Shown in pieces: positions 16,320 through 25,451 of a DNA stretch of 42,688 nt. This DNA comes from Arthrobacter nitrophenolicus. GTDB lineage: Bacteria; Actinomycetota; Actinomycetes; Actinomycetales; Micrococcaceae. Under the pieces are notes generated by a model. It did not search any database. It saw only the letters and a list, made by a program, of their open reading frames with translations, and had not been told where the DNA came from. The stretch's first letter is position 1, and every line of letters begins with the position of its first letter. The stretch spans positions 1 to 42,688 of the forward strand of contig NZ_AOFD01000038.1 of NCBI RefSeq assembly GCF_000332815.1, given 5' to 3'. Made by a program: the position numbers and the translations under genes.

Positions 16320-16375
16320 TTGTCTTTCCACAAAGTAGATAATAATATCCATAATACGAAAAAATTCGAGTTGAT
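16320..16375 (+). promoter_or_regulatory. AT-rich promoter region of the malic enzyme operon
   Basis: This is the most AT-rich stretch of the locus (TAGATAATAATATCC then AATACGAAAAAATTCGAG), 40-90 bases upstream of the malic enzyme ATG. It includes TTTCCACAAAG, a half-site like that of IclR boxes, and several possible -10 boxes (TAGATAAT, TAATAT). The exact start cannot be chosen by eye. Confidence 0.4.
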
Positions 16376-16411
16376 CAGCAGCCCGGACACGGCCCAACAG
16401 GAGGACATTCA

Positions 16412-17857
16412 ATGGCGAACCCCAGCCCCGGAAATTCGATCACCCTGCGCGTGGAAGCACCGTCAAGCTTCAGCGCCACCAGCGAACTGGCCGCAGCCGT
16501 CGGCGCAGCCGGCGCCGCCATCACGGCACTGGACGTCAGCGAGTCCCACCACGAGACCCTGGTTGTGGATGTCACCTGCAACACCACCGACGACGCGCAC
16601 GCCGCGCGGGTCAAGGACGCCCTGAACGCGCTCGACGGCGTCACGGTCCAGCACGTCTCGGACCGCACCTTCCTGATGCACCTGGGCGGCAAGCTGGAGG
16701 TCGTCCCCAAGGTGGCCCTGCGCAACCGCGACGATCTTTCCCGCGCCTACACTCCCGGCGTCGCACGCGTCTGCCTCGCCATCGCCGAGGACCCGGCAGC
16801 GGCCCGCAACCTGACCGTCAAGCGCAACACCATCGCAGTCCTCACGGACGGTTCGGCCGTCCTGGGCCTGGGCAACATCGGCCCCGCCGCCGCCCTTCCC
16901 GTCATGGAGGGCAAGGCCGCGCTGTTCAAGCAGTTCGCCAACGTGGACGCCTGGCCGGTCTGCCTGGACACCCAGGACACCGAGGAAATCATCCGGATCG
17001 CCAAGGCCATGGCGCCGGTCTACGGCGGCATCAACCTGGAGGACATCGCCGCTCCCCGCTGCTTCGAGATCGAGAACCGGCTCCGCGAGGAACTGGACAT
17101 CCCGGTCTTCCATGACGACCAGCACGGCACCGCGATCGTCACCCAGGCCGCACTGGTCAACGCCCTGCGCGTGGTGGGCAAGAAGCTCAGCGCGGTGAAG
17201 ATCGTCGTCTCGGGCGTCGGCGCCGCCGGCTCCGCCATCATCCAGCTCCTCAAGGCCCAGGGCGCGCAGCACATCATCGCCGCCGGCCGCTCGGGCGCCA
17301 TCCACGCGGGCGAAAAGTACGACGACGAACACCGCACCTGGATTGCCGCGAACACCAACCAGGACGGCTTCTCCGGCAGCCTCCACGACGCCCTCAAGGG
17401 CGCCGACGTGTTCATCGGCGTCAGCGCCCCGCACGTCATCGGCGAGGAGCAGGTGGCCTCCATGGCCGAGGACGCGATCGTCTTCGCCATGGCCAACCCC
17501 ACCCCGGAGATCGACCCGGTCATCGCGTCGAAGCACGCCGCCGTGGTGGCCACCGGCCGCAGCGACTTCCCGAACCAGATCAACAACGTGCTGGCCTTCC
17601 CGGGCTTCTTCCGCGGCCTGCTGGACGCCGGGGCAAGCGACATCACGCCGGAGATGCTGGTGGCCGCCGCCGAGGCAATCGCCAACCGGGTTGCTGACGA
17701 CGAGCTCAATGCCAGCTACATTATCCCCAGCGTCTTCGATCCCCACGTGGCCGCCGACGTGGCTGCAGCAGTGGCAGCGGCCGCCCGTTCCGCCAACGTG
17801 GCAACCAAGGGCACGGAGGCCGCCGAGGTTCCCGTGGCCGCCCTCGCCAACGCCTGA
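16412..17857 (+). CDS. NAD(P)-dependent malic enzyme with N-terminal ACT-like domain
   Basis: A 481-residue enzyme that oxidatively decarboxylates malate to pyruvate. Residues about 8-85 form an ACT-like regulatory domain ([22 protein letters not shown]), the malic N-domain contains [16 protein letters not shown] and [12 protein letters not shown] with the catalytic Tyr and Lys, and [15 protein letters not shown] plus [11 protein letters not shown] provide the metal ligands. The Rossmann NAD domain begins at [21 protein letters not shown] precedes the ATG by eight bases. It opens the operon with malate synthase, DUF6986 and ureidoglycine aminohydrolase, so it should turn glyoxylate-derived malate into pyruvate. 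The ACT domain suggests control by a small ligand. Confidence 0.92.
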   Translation: MANPSPGNSITLRVEAPSSFSATSELAAAVGAAGAAITALDVSESHHETLVVDVTCNTTDDAHAARVKDALNALDGVTVQHVSDRTFLMHLGGKLEVVPKVALRNRDDLSRAYTPGVARVCLAIAEDPAAARNLTVKRNTIAVLTDGSAVLGLGNIGPAAALPVMEGKAALFKQFANVDAWPVCLDTQDTEEIIRIAKAMAPVYGGINLEDIAAPRCFEIENRLREELDIPVFHDDQHGTAIVTQAALVNALRVVGKKLSAVKIVVSGVGAAGSAIIQLLKAQGAQHIIAAGRSGAIHAGEKYDDEHRTWIAANTNQDGFSGSLHDALKGADVFIGVSAPHVIGEEQVASMAEDAIVFAMANPTPEIDPVIASKHAAVVATGRSDFPNQINNVLAFPGFFRGLLDAGASDITPEMLVAAAEAIANRVADDELNASYIIPSVFDPHVAADVAAAVAAAARSANVATKGTEAAEVPVAALANA

Positions 17858-17891
17858 CCGCCCGACTTCCAGCCATAGGAAAGGACCAGAA

Positions 17892-19490
<1,599 letters not shown>

Positions 19491-19493
19491 GGC

Positions 19494-20771
19494 ATGCCCG
19501 CAACACCCAAGCCCTCGCTCACGCCGGGGGACCTGGCGCACATCGACGGCCAGCTGGCCGCCACGGACCGGCTACTGGAGCACAACTACCCCGGCGACGA
19601 CGGCTCCCGGCAGCCCGTGCACACGGTGTACGTGCCCGCGGACCGCTTCACGCCGTCGCTCGCTGCCGAATGGGGGGCCGAAGCGAAGGCGGCCGTTGAG
19701 GCCCACGGCGGCTTCGGGAAGCTGGGGACCCTGCTGGGCCAGGAGCCCGGCCTGGCAGAGGCCGTCGCCGCACGGGTGGAGGCCAAGCTGGCGTCCGAAC
19801 CCATCGAGGACCTGCGGCTGGACTTCGAGGACGGGTTCGGGGACAGGGGTGACGACGCCGAGGACGCCGCCGCGGTATCAGCGGCTTCCGCGGTGGCCGC
19901 CGCAGTCGCGGCCGGGTCCGCGCCCCCGTTCATCGGCATCCGCTTCAAGTGCTTCGAAGCGCACACCCGGGGCCGCGGCCTGCGCACCCTGGACCTGTTC
20001 GTCTCCGACCTGGCCGCCGCTGGCGAACTGCCGGAGGGCCTGGTCCTCACCCTGCCCAAGGTGACCACCGTTGCGCAGGTCCAGGCCATGGACTATGCCG
20101 TGTCCCGGCTGGAGCAGGTGCACTCGCTGCCCGCCGGCCGGCTGCGCTTCGAGGTCCAGGTGGAAACGCCCCAGCTCATCCTGGGTCCCGAGGGCACATC
20201 ACCGGTGGCGCAGCTGCCGCACGCCGTGCCCGGCCGGATCAGCGGCCTGCACTACGGCACCTACGACTACTCGGCGTCGCTGCAGATCTCCGCGGAGTAC
20301 CAGTCCATGGAGCATCCCGTGGCGGACTTCGCCAAGGAGGTCATGCAGCTCGCGGTGGCCGGCACCGGCATCCGGCTTTCGGACGGCTCCACCAACATCA
20401 TCCCCGTGGGCGACAACGTGGAGAACGCCTGGCAGCTGCACGGCCGGCTGGTCCGGCGGTCCCTGGAACGCGGCTACTACCAGGGCTGGGACCTGCACCC
20501 TGCCCAGCTGCCCAGCAGGTTCGCCGCCACGTACGCCTTCTACCGGCAGGGCCTGCCCGCCGCGGCAGCCCGGCTGCGGAACTATGTGGAGCAGACCGAG
20601 GGCGGGATCATGGACGAACCCGCCACCGCCCGGGCACTGGCCGCCTTCGTCCTGCGCGGCGTCCAGTGCGGCGCCGTGGGGGCCGACGAGGTCCAGTCGC
20701 TGGCCGGCGTCGGACTTTCCCGGCTCACCGCGCTGGCCCACCCGAGGCTCGCCACCACCTCCAACTCCTAA
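19494..20771 (+). CDS. CitE/HpcH-like TIM-barrel protein of the DUF6986 type, function unknown
   Basis: A 425-residue protein related to the citrate lyase beta/HpcH aldolase superfamily and, as far as I recognise it, of the DUF6986 group. The fold signatures are LRLDFEDGFGDRGDDAED near residues 108-125, LPKVTT, RFEVQVETPQLIL with the likely metal-binding Glu, GLHYGTYDYSASL with the likely metal-binding Asp, and the CitE-like closing motif GWDLHPAQLPSR. The superfamily makes or breaks C-C bonds of small acids, often with glyoxylate, pyruvate or acetyl-CoA. It lies three bases after malate synthase and 16 before ureidoglycine aminohydrolase, so a role in ureidoglycolate or glyoxylate metabolism is a fair inference, but the reaction is not known to me. 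Confidence 0.75.
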   Translation: MPATPKPSLTPGDLAHIDGQLAATDRLLEHNYPGDDGSRQPVHTVYVPADRFTPSLAAEWGAEAKAAVEAHGGFGKLGTLLGQEPGLAEAVAARVEAKLASEPIEDLRLDFEDGFGDRGDDAEDAAAVSAASAVAAAVAAGSAPPFIGIRFKCFEAHTRGRGLRTLDLFVSDLAAAGELPEGLVLTLPKVTTVAQVQAMDYAVSRLEQVHSLPAGRLRFEVQVETPQLILGPEGTSPVAQLPHAVPGRISGLHYGTYDYSASLQISAEYQSMEHPVADFAKEVMQLAVAGTGIRLSDGSTNIIPVGDNVENAWQLHGRLVRRSLERGYYQGWDLHPAQLPSRFAATYAFYRQGLPAAAARLRNYVEQTEGGIMDEPATARALAAFVLRGVQCGAVGADEVQSLAGVGLSRLTALAHPRLATTSNS

Positions 20772-20787
20772 GCAAAGGAATCCCTCC

Positions 20788-21600
20788 ATGGGCAAGTACT
20801 ACACACCCACCGGCGGACTGCCGCCGCAGACCCACCTCACCACCGAGCGCGCCATCGTCACGGAGGCCTACACGGTGATCCCGAAGGGCGTGCTGACGGA
20901 CATCGTCACCTCCAACCTGCCGGGCTTCAGCAACACCCGTTCGTGGATTATCGCCCGCCCCATCTCCGGGTTCGCCACCACCTTCTCGCAGCTGATCGTG
21001 GAGATCGGCCCGGGCGGCGGGGCACCGCGGGCCGAGTTCGAAGAAGGCGTGGAGGGCGTCGTCTTTGTCACCAAGGGCAAGCTCAACCTGACGCTGGACG
21101 GCGAGCTGCACCAGCTTGAGGAGGGCGGCTACGCCTACCTGGCCGCGGGCGCGCAGTGGGGACTGGAGAATGTCTCGGACGACGTCGTGTCCTTCCACTG
21201 GATCCGCAAGGCTTACGAGCGCCTGGAAGGGTATGAGGCCAAGTCCTTCGTCACCAACGAGAAGGACGTGGAGCCGACGTCGATGCCGGACACCAACGAC
21301 GTCTGGAAGACCACCCGCTTCACCGACTCCAACGACCTGGCGCACGACATGCAGGTCAACATCGTGACGTTCCAGCCCGGCGGCGTGATCCCGTTCCCCG
21401 AAACCCACGTCATGGAGCACGGCCTGTTCGTCCTCGAGGGCAAGGCCATGTACCTGCTGAACAACGACTGGGTGGAGGTGGAGGCAGGCGACTTCATGTG
21501 GCTCCGGGCCTTCTGCCCCCAGGCCTGCTACGCCGGCGGCCCAGGCGAGTTCCGGTACCTGCTCTACAAGGACATGAACCGCCAGGTAAAGCTCACCTAG
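20788..21600 (+). CDS. allE: (S)-Ureidoglycine aminohydrolase
   Basis: A 270-residue bicupin hydrolysing (S)-ureidoglycine to (S)-ureidoglycolate and ammonia in the allantoin pathway, a manganese enzyme in known members. The family is clear from the start GKYYTPTGGLPPQTHLTTERA, the first cupin (GGGAPRAEFEEGVEGVVFVTKGKLNLTLDG), SMPDTNDVWKTTRF and the second cupin (PGGVIPFPETHVMEHGLFVLEGKAMYLLNNDWVEV) with the metal-binding Glu and His residues. Length matches the family. AAAGGA lies eight bases before the ATG. It closes the plus-strand operon begun by malic enzyme, linking purine ring breakdown to glyoxylate use. Allantoicase-type and allantoinase genes are not nearby. Confidence 0.92.
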   Translation: MGKYYTPTGGLPPQTHLTTERAIVTEAYTVIPKGVLTDIVTSNLPGFSNTRSWIIARPISGFATTFSQLIVEIGPGGGAPRAEFEEGVEGVVFVTKGKLNLTLDGELHQLEEGGYAYLAAGAQWGLENVSDDVVSFHWIRKAYERLEGYEAKSFVTNEKDVEPTSMPDTNDVWKTTRFTDSNDLAHDMQVNIVTFQPGGVIPFPETHVMEHGLFVLEGKAMYLLNNDWVEVEAGDFMWLRAFCPQACYAGGPGEFRYLLYKDMNRQVKLT

Positions 21601-21628
21601 TCCTCCGCTTTGGGGGAAAATTGGTGGC

Positions 21629-22776
21629 ATGGGTACGCGCCGGGGCGGCAGGGGGTGGCAGCGCACCGCCGCTGCACTGTGCGCCGCCGTGCTCGTGGCC
21701 ACCATCCCGGGCTGCATCGGCCCGCCGGAGCCGCCGGACCCGGACAAGCCCGCCGCCATCGCGCTGCTGGAGGCTTTCAGTTCCAGGATGGTCGACGACG
21801 GCGCCCCGGCAGTCCTCTTCGCCGTCACCAGCGGCGGGGACACCTGGACCCACGCCGCCGGGGTCCGGAACCTGGCGGCGCGGGAGGCGGCAACGGTGGC
21901 CGACCCCGTCCACGTCGGCACCATCACCGAGTCCATGGTGCTGTCTCCGTGCTCAAGCTGGTGGAGGAGGGCAGGCTTGACCTGGACGGCCAGGCCAGCG
22001 ACTACCTGCCGGAGTTCGGCGCCGTCCTGAAGCCGCCCGGCCCGGTCAGTGTCCGGCAGCTGCTGACGCATGAATCCGGGCTTCCGGACTTCTCCCTCCC
22101 CTTGCTGGCGTCCGGACGCTGGGAGGAGCTGGCGGGCCGGCCGCTGTCCCTCGAACAGCAGCTGGGCCTCGCTGCCACCCGGCCGTGGGACGGCAGGCTG
22201 GCACGGATCTTCGACTACTCCCGATCCAACTACGCGGCGCTTGCGCTGATTGTCGAGCGGCTCCGCGGCCAGGACATCGGGCGGGTCCTGGCCGCCGACA
22301 TTGCCGGCCCCCTTGGACTGACGGCAACCACGCTTGGCGGCCCACGGCCCGCCGGCATGGTGCACGGTTACGTCACTATCGAGGGCACGCCCCAGGACGC
22401 GGCCGCCCCCGCCTGGCTGGCCGAGGCTCCCTCCAACGGAGCCGTGTCCACCGTGCAGGAAGTGAACAGGTTCTACGCCGCGCTGCTGCAGGGCAGGCTG
22501 CTGGACCCTGACACCGTCACCGCCATGAAGGGCGGCTACTCGCAGTACTACGGTTTTGCCCTGCGGCGCTGGAACAACACCTGCAACAACCGCTTCTACT
22601 ACGGGCTTCCCGGGGATGTGGACGGCTACGGAACGGTCGCCATGACCAGCGAGGACGGCAGCAAGCAGCTGGCCATGACCGTGGCCTATCCGCCCGGGCC
22701 GCCTACCCTCGGCGTGAACCCGGTGCTGTTCGAGATGCAGGACGTGGCGCAGGAGGCGATGAACAGCCTCTGCTAG
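21629..22776 (+). pseudogene. Beta-lactamase-fold lipoprotein with degenerate active site, frameshifted
   Basis: The N-terminus is basic, then hydrophobic, ending VATIPGC, a plausible lipobox. The rest follows the class C beta-lactamase/penicillin-binding fold (SVRQLLTHESGLPDF, IFDYSRSNYAALALIVERL, LTATTLGG). The catalytic SxxK position reads T-I-T-E (HVGTITESM) and the YxN motif reads YSR, so the usual serine chemistry looks lost. The frame breaks at 21940-21941; one added base gives MVAVSVLKLVEEGRLDLD and 382 residues in total. Upstream, allE ends 28 bases before; downstream, the stop overlaps the convergent alcohol dehydrogenase by three bases. A binding or scaffolding role is possible if the gene is intact; function is unknown. 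Confidence 0.7.
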
Positions 22777-23953
22777 GCGCCCGGGTTCAGGACCACCTTG
22801 ATGCAGCCGTCCTCCTTCTTCTGGAATTTTTCGTACAAGGCAGGGGCACCTTCCAGGCCTGAGCGGTGGGTGACCAGGTCCATGACGCCCAGCGGATCGG
22901 CGTCGTCCTCCACGAGGGGCAGCAGGTCGTCGGTCCAGCGCCGGACGTTGCACTGGCCCATGCGGACCTGGATCTGCTTGTCGAACAGGGTCAGCATCGG
23001 CATGGGGCTCGCCTGCCCGCCGTACACGCCACTGAGGGAGAGGGTCCCGCCGCGGCGCACGGCGTCGATGGACGTGTGCAGGGCAGCCAGGCGGTCCACG
23101 CCGCGGTCTCCATCGCCTTCTGGGCCAGCTTGTCCGGCAGGAGACCCAGCGCCTGGTGGGCGAAGCCTGCCACCGGCGAACCATGGGCTTCCATGCCGAC
23201 GGCGTCCACCACCGCGTCAGGGCCGCGGCCGGAGGTCATCTCCCGCAGTTCGTCCGAAATGGTCTTCGTGTAGTCGAACACCTCCACCCCGTGCCGCGCC
23301 GCCATCTCGCGGCGCTCCGGGACGGGGTCCACACCCACCACGCGGAAGCCGTGGTGCACGCCGATCCGGCTGGCGAACTGGCCCACCGGCCCCAGGCCGA
23401 AGACGGCGAGGGTGCCGCCTGGCCGGACGTCCGCATACTCCACGGCCTGCCAGGCGGTGGGAAGGATGTCGGAAAGGAACAGGTACCGCTCGTCGGGAAG
23501 CTCTGTTCCCACCTTCACCGGCCCGTAGTCCGCATGCGGGACGCGCAGGTACTCGGCCTGCCCGCCGGGGACCGAGCCGTACAGCTCCGAGTAGCCGAAA
23601 AGGGCCGCTCCTGAGCCCTTCTCCTTCACCTGGGTGGTTTCACACTGGGACTGCAGGCCCTGTTCGCACATGTAGCAGCGGCCGCAGGAGATATTGAAGG
23701 GCACCACCACACGGTCCCCGGGGCGAAGATTGGTGACGGCGCTGCCCACCTCTTCCACGATGCCCATCGGTTCGTGGCCGATCACATCGCCTTTGTGCAT
23801 GTAGGGGCCCAGCACCTCGTACAGGTGCAGGTCCGAGCCGCAGATCGCCGTCGAGGTGATGCGCACGATCGCATCGGTAGGTTCCTGGATCACCGGGTCC
23901 GGTACTTCCTCGACGCTTACCGAGCGTTTTCCTTGCCAGGTCAGTGCTTTCAC
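22773..23953 (-). pseudogene. Zinc-dependent alcohol dehydrogenase (formaldehyde dehydrogenase-like), frameshifted
   Basis: A medium-chain dehydrogenase of the glutathione-independent formaldehyde dehydrogenase-like group. The catalytic zinc site is in TAICGSDLHLYEV and GHEPMGIVEEVG, the structural zinc cysteines in SCGRCYMCEQGLQSQC, and the NAD-binding glycines in LAVFGLGPVGQFAS. The C-terminal part has SIDAVRRGGTLSLSGVYGG and ends EDGCIKVVLNPGA. The frame breaks near 23100: after KAMETAA the reading continues as VDRLAALHTS in another frame, so one base is missing. Repaired length is 393 residues. The start is GTG 23951-23953 with GGGAAA nearby. Substrate is unknown; there is no metabolic link to either neighbour. 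Confidence 0.85.
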
Positions 23954-24050
23954 AGTTTCCCTTTCGCTGCTGGTGTTCCCGAGGGGCGGAACGCCCGTCC
24001 TTCGACGCTATCGGCTTGGACCGAAAAAAGTAAGCAGGCTGATCAAATAC

Positions 24051-24079
24051 TTGTCGTCCCGGCCGGGGGCTTCTAGCGT
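24051..24079 (+). promoter_or_regulatory. Sigma-70 type promoter for the 82-residue protein
   Basis: TTGTCG (24051-24056) and TAGCGT (24074-24079) are 17 bases apart. The predicted start leaves a leader of about 37 bases before ATG 24123. Confidence 0.5.
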
Positions 24080-24122
24080 AGGAAGGGCCAGCCCTAAGCC
24101 CGTGGAGTGAAAGAGGAACACT

Positions 24123-24371
24123 ATGTCGCTGTACCAGCCGGAACCGGTCGAGATCTCCACCCGCATGCGGCCGGGCGAATGGACGGAGGAGAGCCTCGGG
24201 GCGCTGGTCGACAGCTACCGCACCAGGATCCTGGAGATGGGCGCCAGCGCGGCCGATATCGTTACGGACATTGACCGCAACGACGACGGTTCAGTAAAGG
24301 TCAACGTGTCCTGGGCAAAGCCGGCCGATGCCGGGGACGAGGATACGGTCACGGGCGGGCAGACGGTCTGA
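24123..24371 (+). CDS. Small hypothetical protein, 82 residues
   Basis: A soluble acidic protein, MSLYQPEPVEISTRMRPGEW..., with a predicted helix in the middle (ESLGALVDSYRTRILEMGASAADIVTDIDR) and an acidic, flexible end. GAGG lies six to seven bases before the ATG, and a good promoter lies upstream, so it is very likely a real gene with its own transcript. I do not recognise a family. It is convergent with the HAD phosphatase, with five bases between the two stops, and its upstream neighbour is the divergent alcohol dehydrogenase. Confidence 0.7.
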   Translation: MSLYQPEPVEISTRMRPGEWTEESLGALVDSYRTRILEMGASAADIVTDIDRNDDGSVKVNVSWAKPADAGDEDTVTGGQTV

Positions 24372-24376
24372 GCGCC

Positions 24377-25087
24377 CTAGGAGTCCTGCCGCAGCAGGCG
24401 GCCGATAGCGCTTGACCCAAGATTCTCCAGCAGGTCCCGCGGGCCCTCGAACACCTCCACAGCGCCGGCGTCACGCAGTTCTGCGGCGTTGATTCCGCCG
24501 CAGGTGACTCCCACAGGAGGGATGCCGAGGGCCGCGGCGGCCTTCATGTCCCACACGGCATCGCCCACAAAGACAGCGTTCCGGGCCTCCACGCCGATCG
24601 TTTCGAGGGCCGCAACCAGGATGTCCGGGGACGGCTTGCTGTTTTCGGCGTCGTTGGCACAGGTGGCACCGTCAATGAAGGGGTCGGCGGCCAGGATGCC
24701 CTTCATGACCTGCAGGTCCTTCTTCCGCGCCGAGGAGGCGAGCGCAACAGCAAGCCCGTCCTCATGGCAGCGGGCCAGCAGGTCCCTGGCGCCGTCGAAG
24801 GCCCGCAGCGCCGGCCAGTGGGAGGCATACAGCGCGCCGTGGCTGGCCATCACGTCCCTGTCCGCCTCCCGGTCCCGGTCCTGCGGCAGGAGGTTGTCCA
24901 CCAGGCGGTCCCCGCCCATGCCCACGAAGTGGTGGATGGAGGCCATGGGGATGTCATACCCCTGCTGGCGGAAGGCTCCCCACCAGGAGATGGTGTGGAT
25001 GTAGGACGAGTCGATCAGCGTCCCGTCGACGTCAAAGAGAACCCCCCGGCGCTGCCCGCCAGGGGGTGTGGTGCGCGGCGGGACCAT
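24377..25087 (-). CDS. HAD-superfamily hydrolase (phosphoglycolate phosphatase/beta-phosphoglucomutase-like)
   Basis: A 236-residue HAD phosphatase with an alpha-helical C1 cap. Motif I is GVLFDVDGTLIDSS with the nucleophile Asp and the acid/base Asp, motif II the Ser of ALASSARKKD, motif III the Lys of ENSKPSPDIL, and motif IV the two Asp of AVFVGDAVWDMKAA. It would dephosphorylate a small sugar or acid phosphate; the substrate is not evident. The only in-frame start before motif I is ATG 25087, which lies inside the yegP-like gene, so the two overlap by 56 bases and may be translationally coupled. GGAGG lies about 20 bases upstream, too far for a normal site. Confidence 0.88.
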   Translation of the reverse strand: MVPPRTTPPGGQRRGVLFDVDGTLIDSSYIHTISWWGAFRQQGYDIPMASIHHFVGMGGDRLVDNLLPQDRDREADRDVMASHGALYASHWPALRAFDGARDLLARCHEDGLAVALASSARKKDLQVMKGILAADPFIDGATCANDAENSKPSPDILVAALETIGVEARNAVFVGDAVWDMKAAAALGIPPVGVTCGGINAAELRDAGAVEVFEGPRDLLENLGSSAIGRLLRQDS

Positions 25088-25376
25088 CAGCCACCGCTGC
25101 CCGCTTGGCCTCCGGCGCCTTCTTGTGCCGGGCCGCGGATTCCTTGGGGGTACTGACGGGCCGCACCCGGTCCCGGATCACAGTTCCGGCTCCATCGTGG
25201 CTTTTGTCCCTGATCAGGCCGGTGCCGGCGATTTCGCGGGCCATCGCGACACCCGCCGCGGCAGCCCGCTTGGTGGGAAAGGTCACCGAGATCGCCATCA
25301 GGTTCCCGGCCCCGTCCAGCATCCGGACGCGGTAACCGCCGTCGGGCGCGTCCACGAGCTCAAAATACCCGGCCAT
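25032..25376 (-). CDS. YegP-like DUF1508 domain protein
   Basis: A 114-residue protein whose first 55-60 residues (MAGYFELVDAPDGGYRVRMLDGAGNLMAISVTFPTKRAAAAGVAMAREIA) match the YegP/DUF1508 fold, a small domain of unknown function seen in one or two copies in many bacteria. The remaining half is Lys-, Arg- and Ala-rich and looks disordered, and its last 18 codons overlap the HAD gene. GGAGGAG lies ten bases before the ATG, after which comes a run of T on the coding strand. A TATACT box about 65 bases upstream could be its -10 element. Confidence 0.75.
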   Translation of the reverse strand: MAGYFELVDAPDGGYRVRMLDGAGNLMAISVTFPTKRAAAAGVAMAREIAGTGLIRDKSHDGAGTVIRDRVRPVSTPKESAARHKKAPEAKRAAVADGPAAHHTPWRAAPGGSL

Positions 25377-25439
25377 AAAAAATCAACTCCTCCGTCAGTC
25401 ACGGCACTGTGCTTTTGGGAGCACTCCATGAGGTGTTAG

Positions 25440-25451
25440 TAAGTATACTTA
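25440..25451 (-). promoter_or_regulatory. Palindrome and possible -10 box for the yegP-like gene
   Basis: TAAGTATACTTA is a perfect 12-base palindrome that includes the GH15 stop codon and, on the minus strand, a TATACT hexamer. It is AT-rich in a GC-rich setting. No good -35 box was found. Confidence 0.35.

Noticed and set aside
21962..21975. SVLK in the beta-lactamase-like protein as the catalytic SxxK
   Set aside because: It falls nine residues too close to the conserved LDLD segment; the true motif position aligns with TITE.
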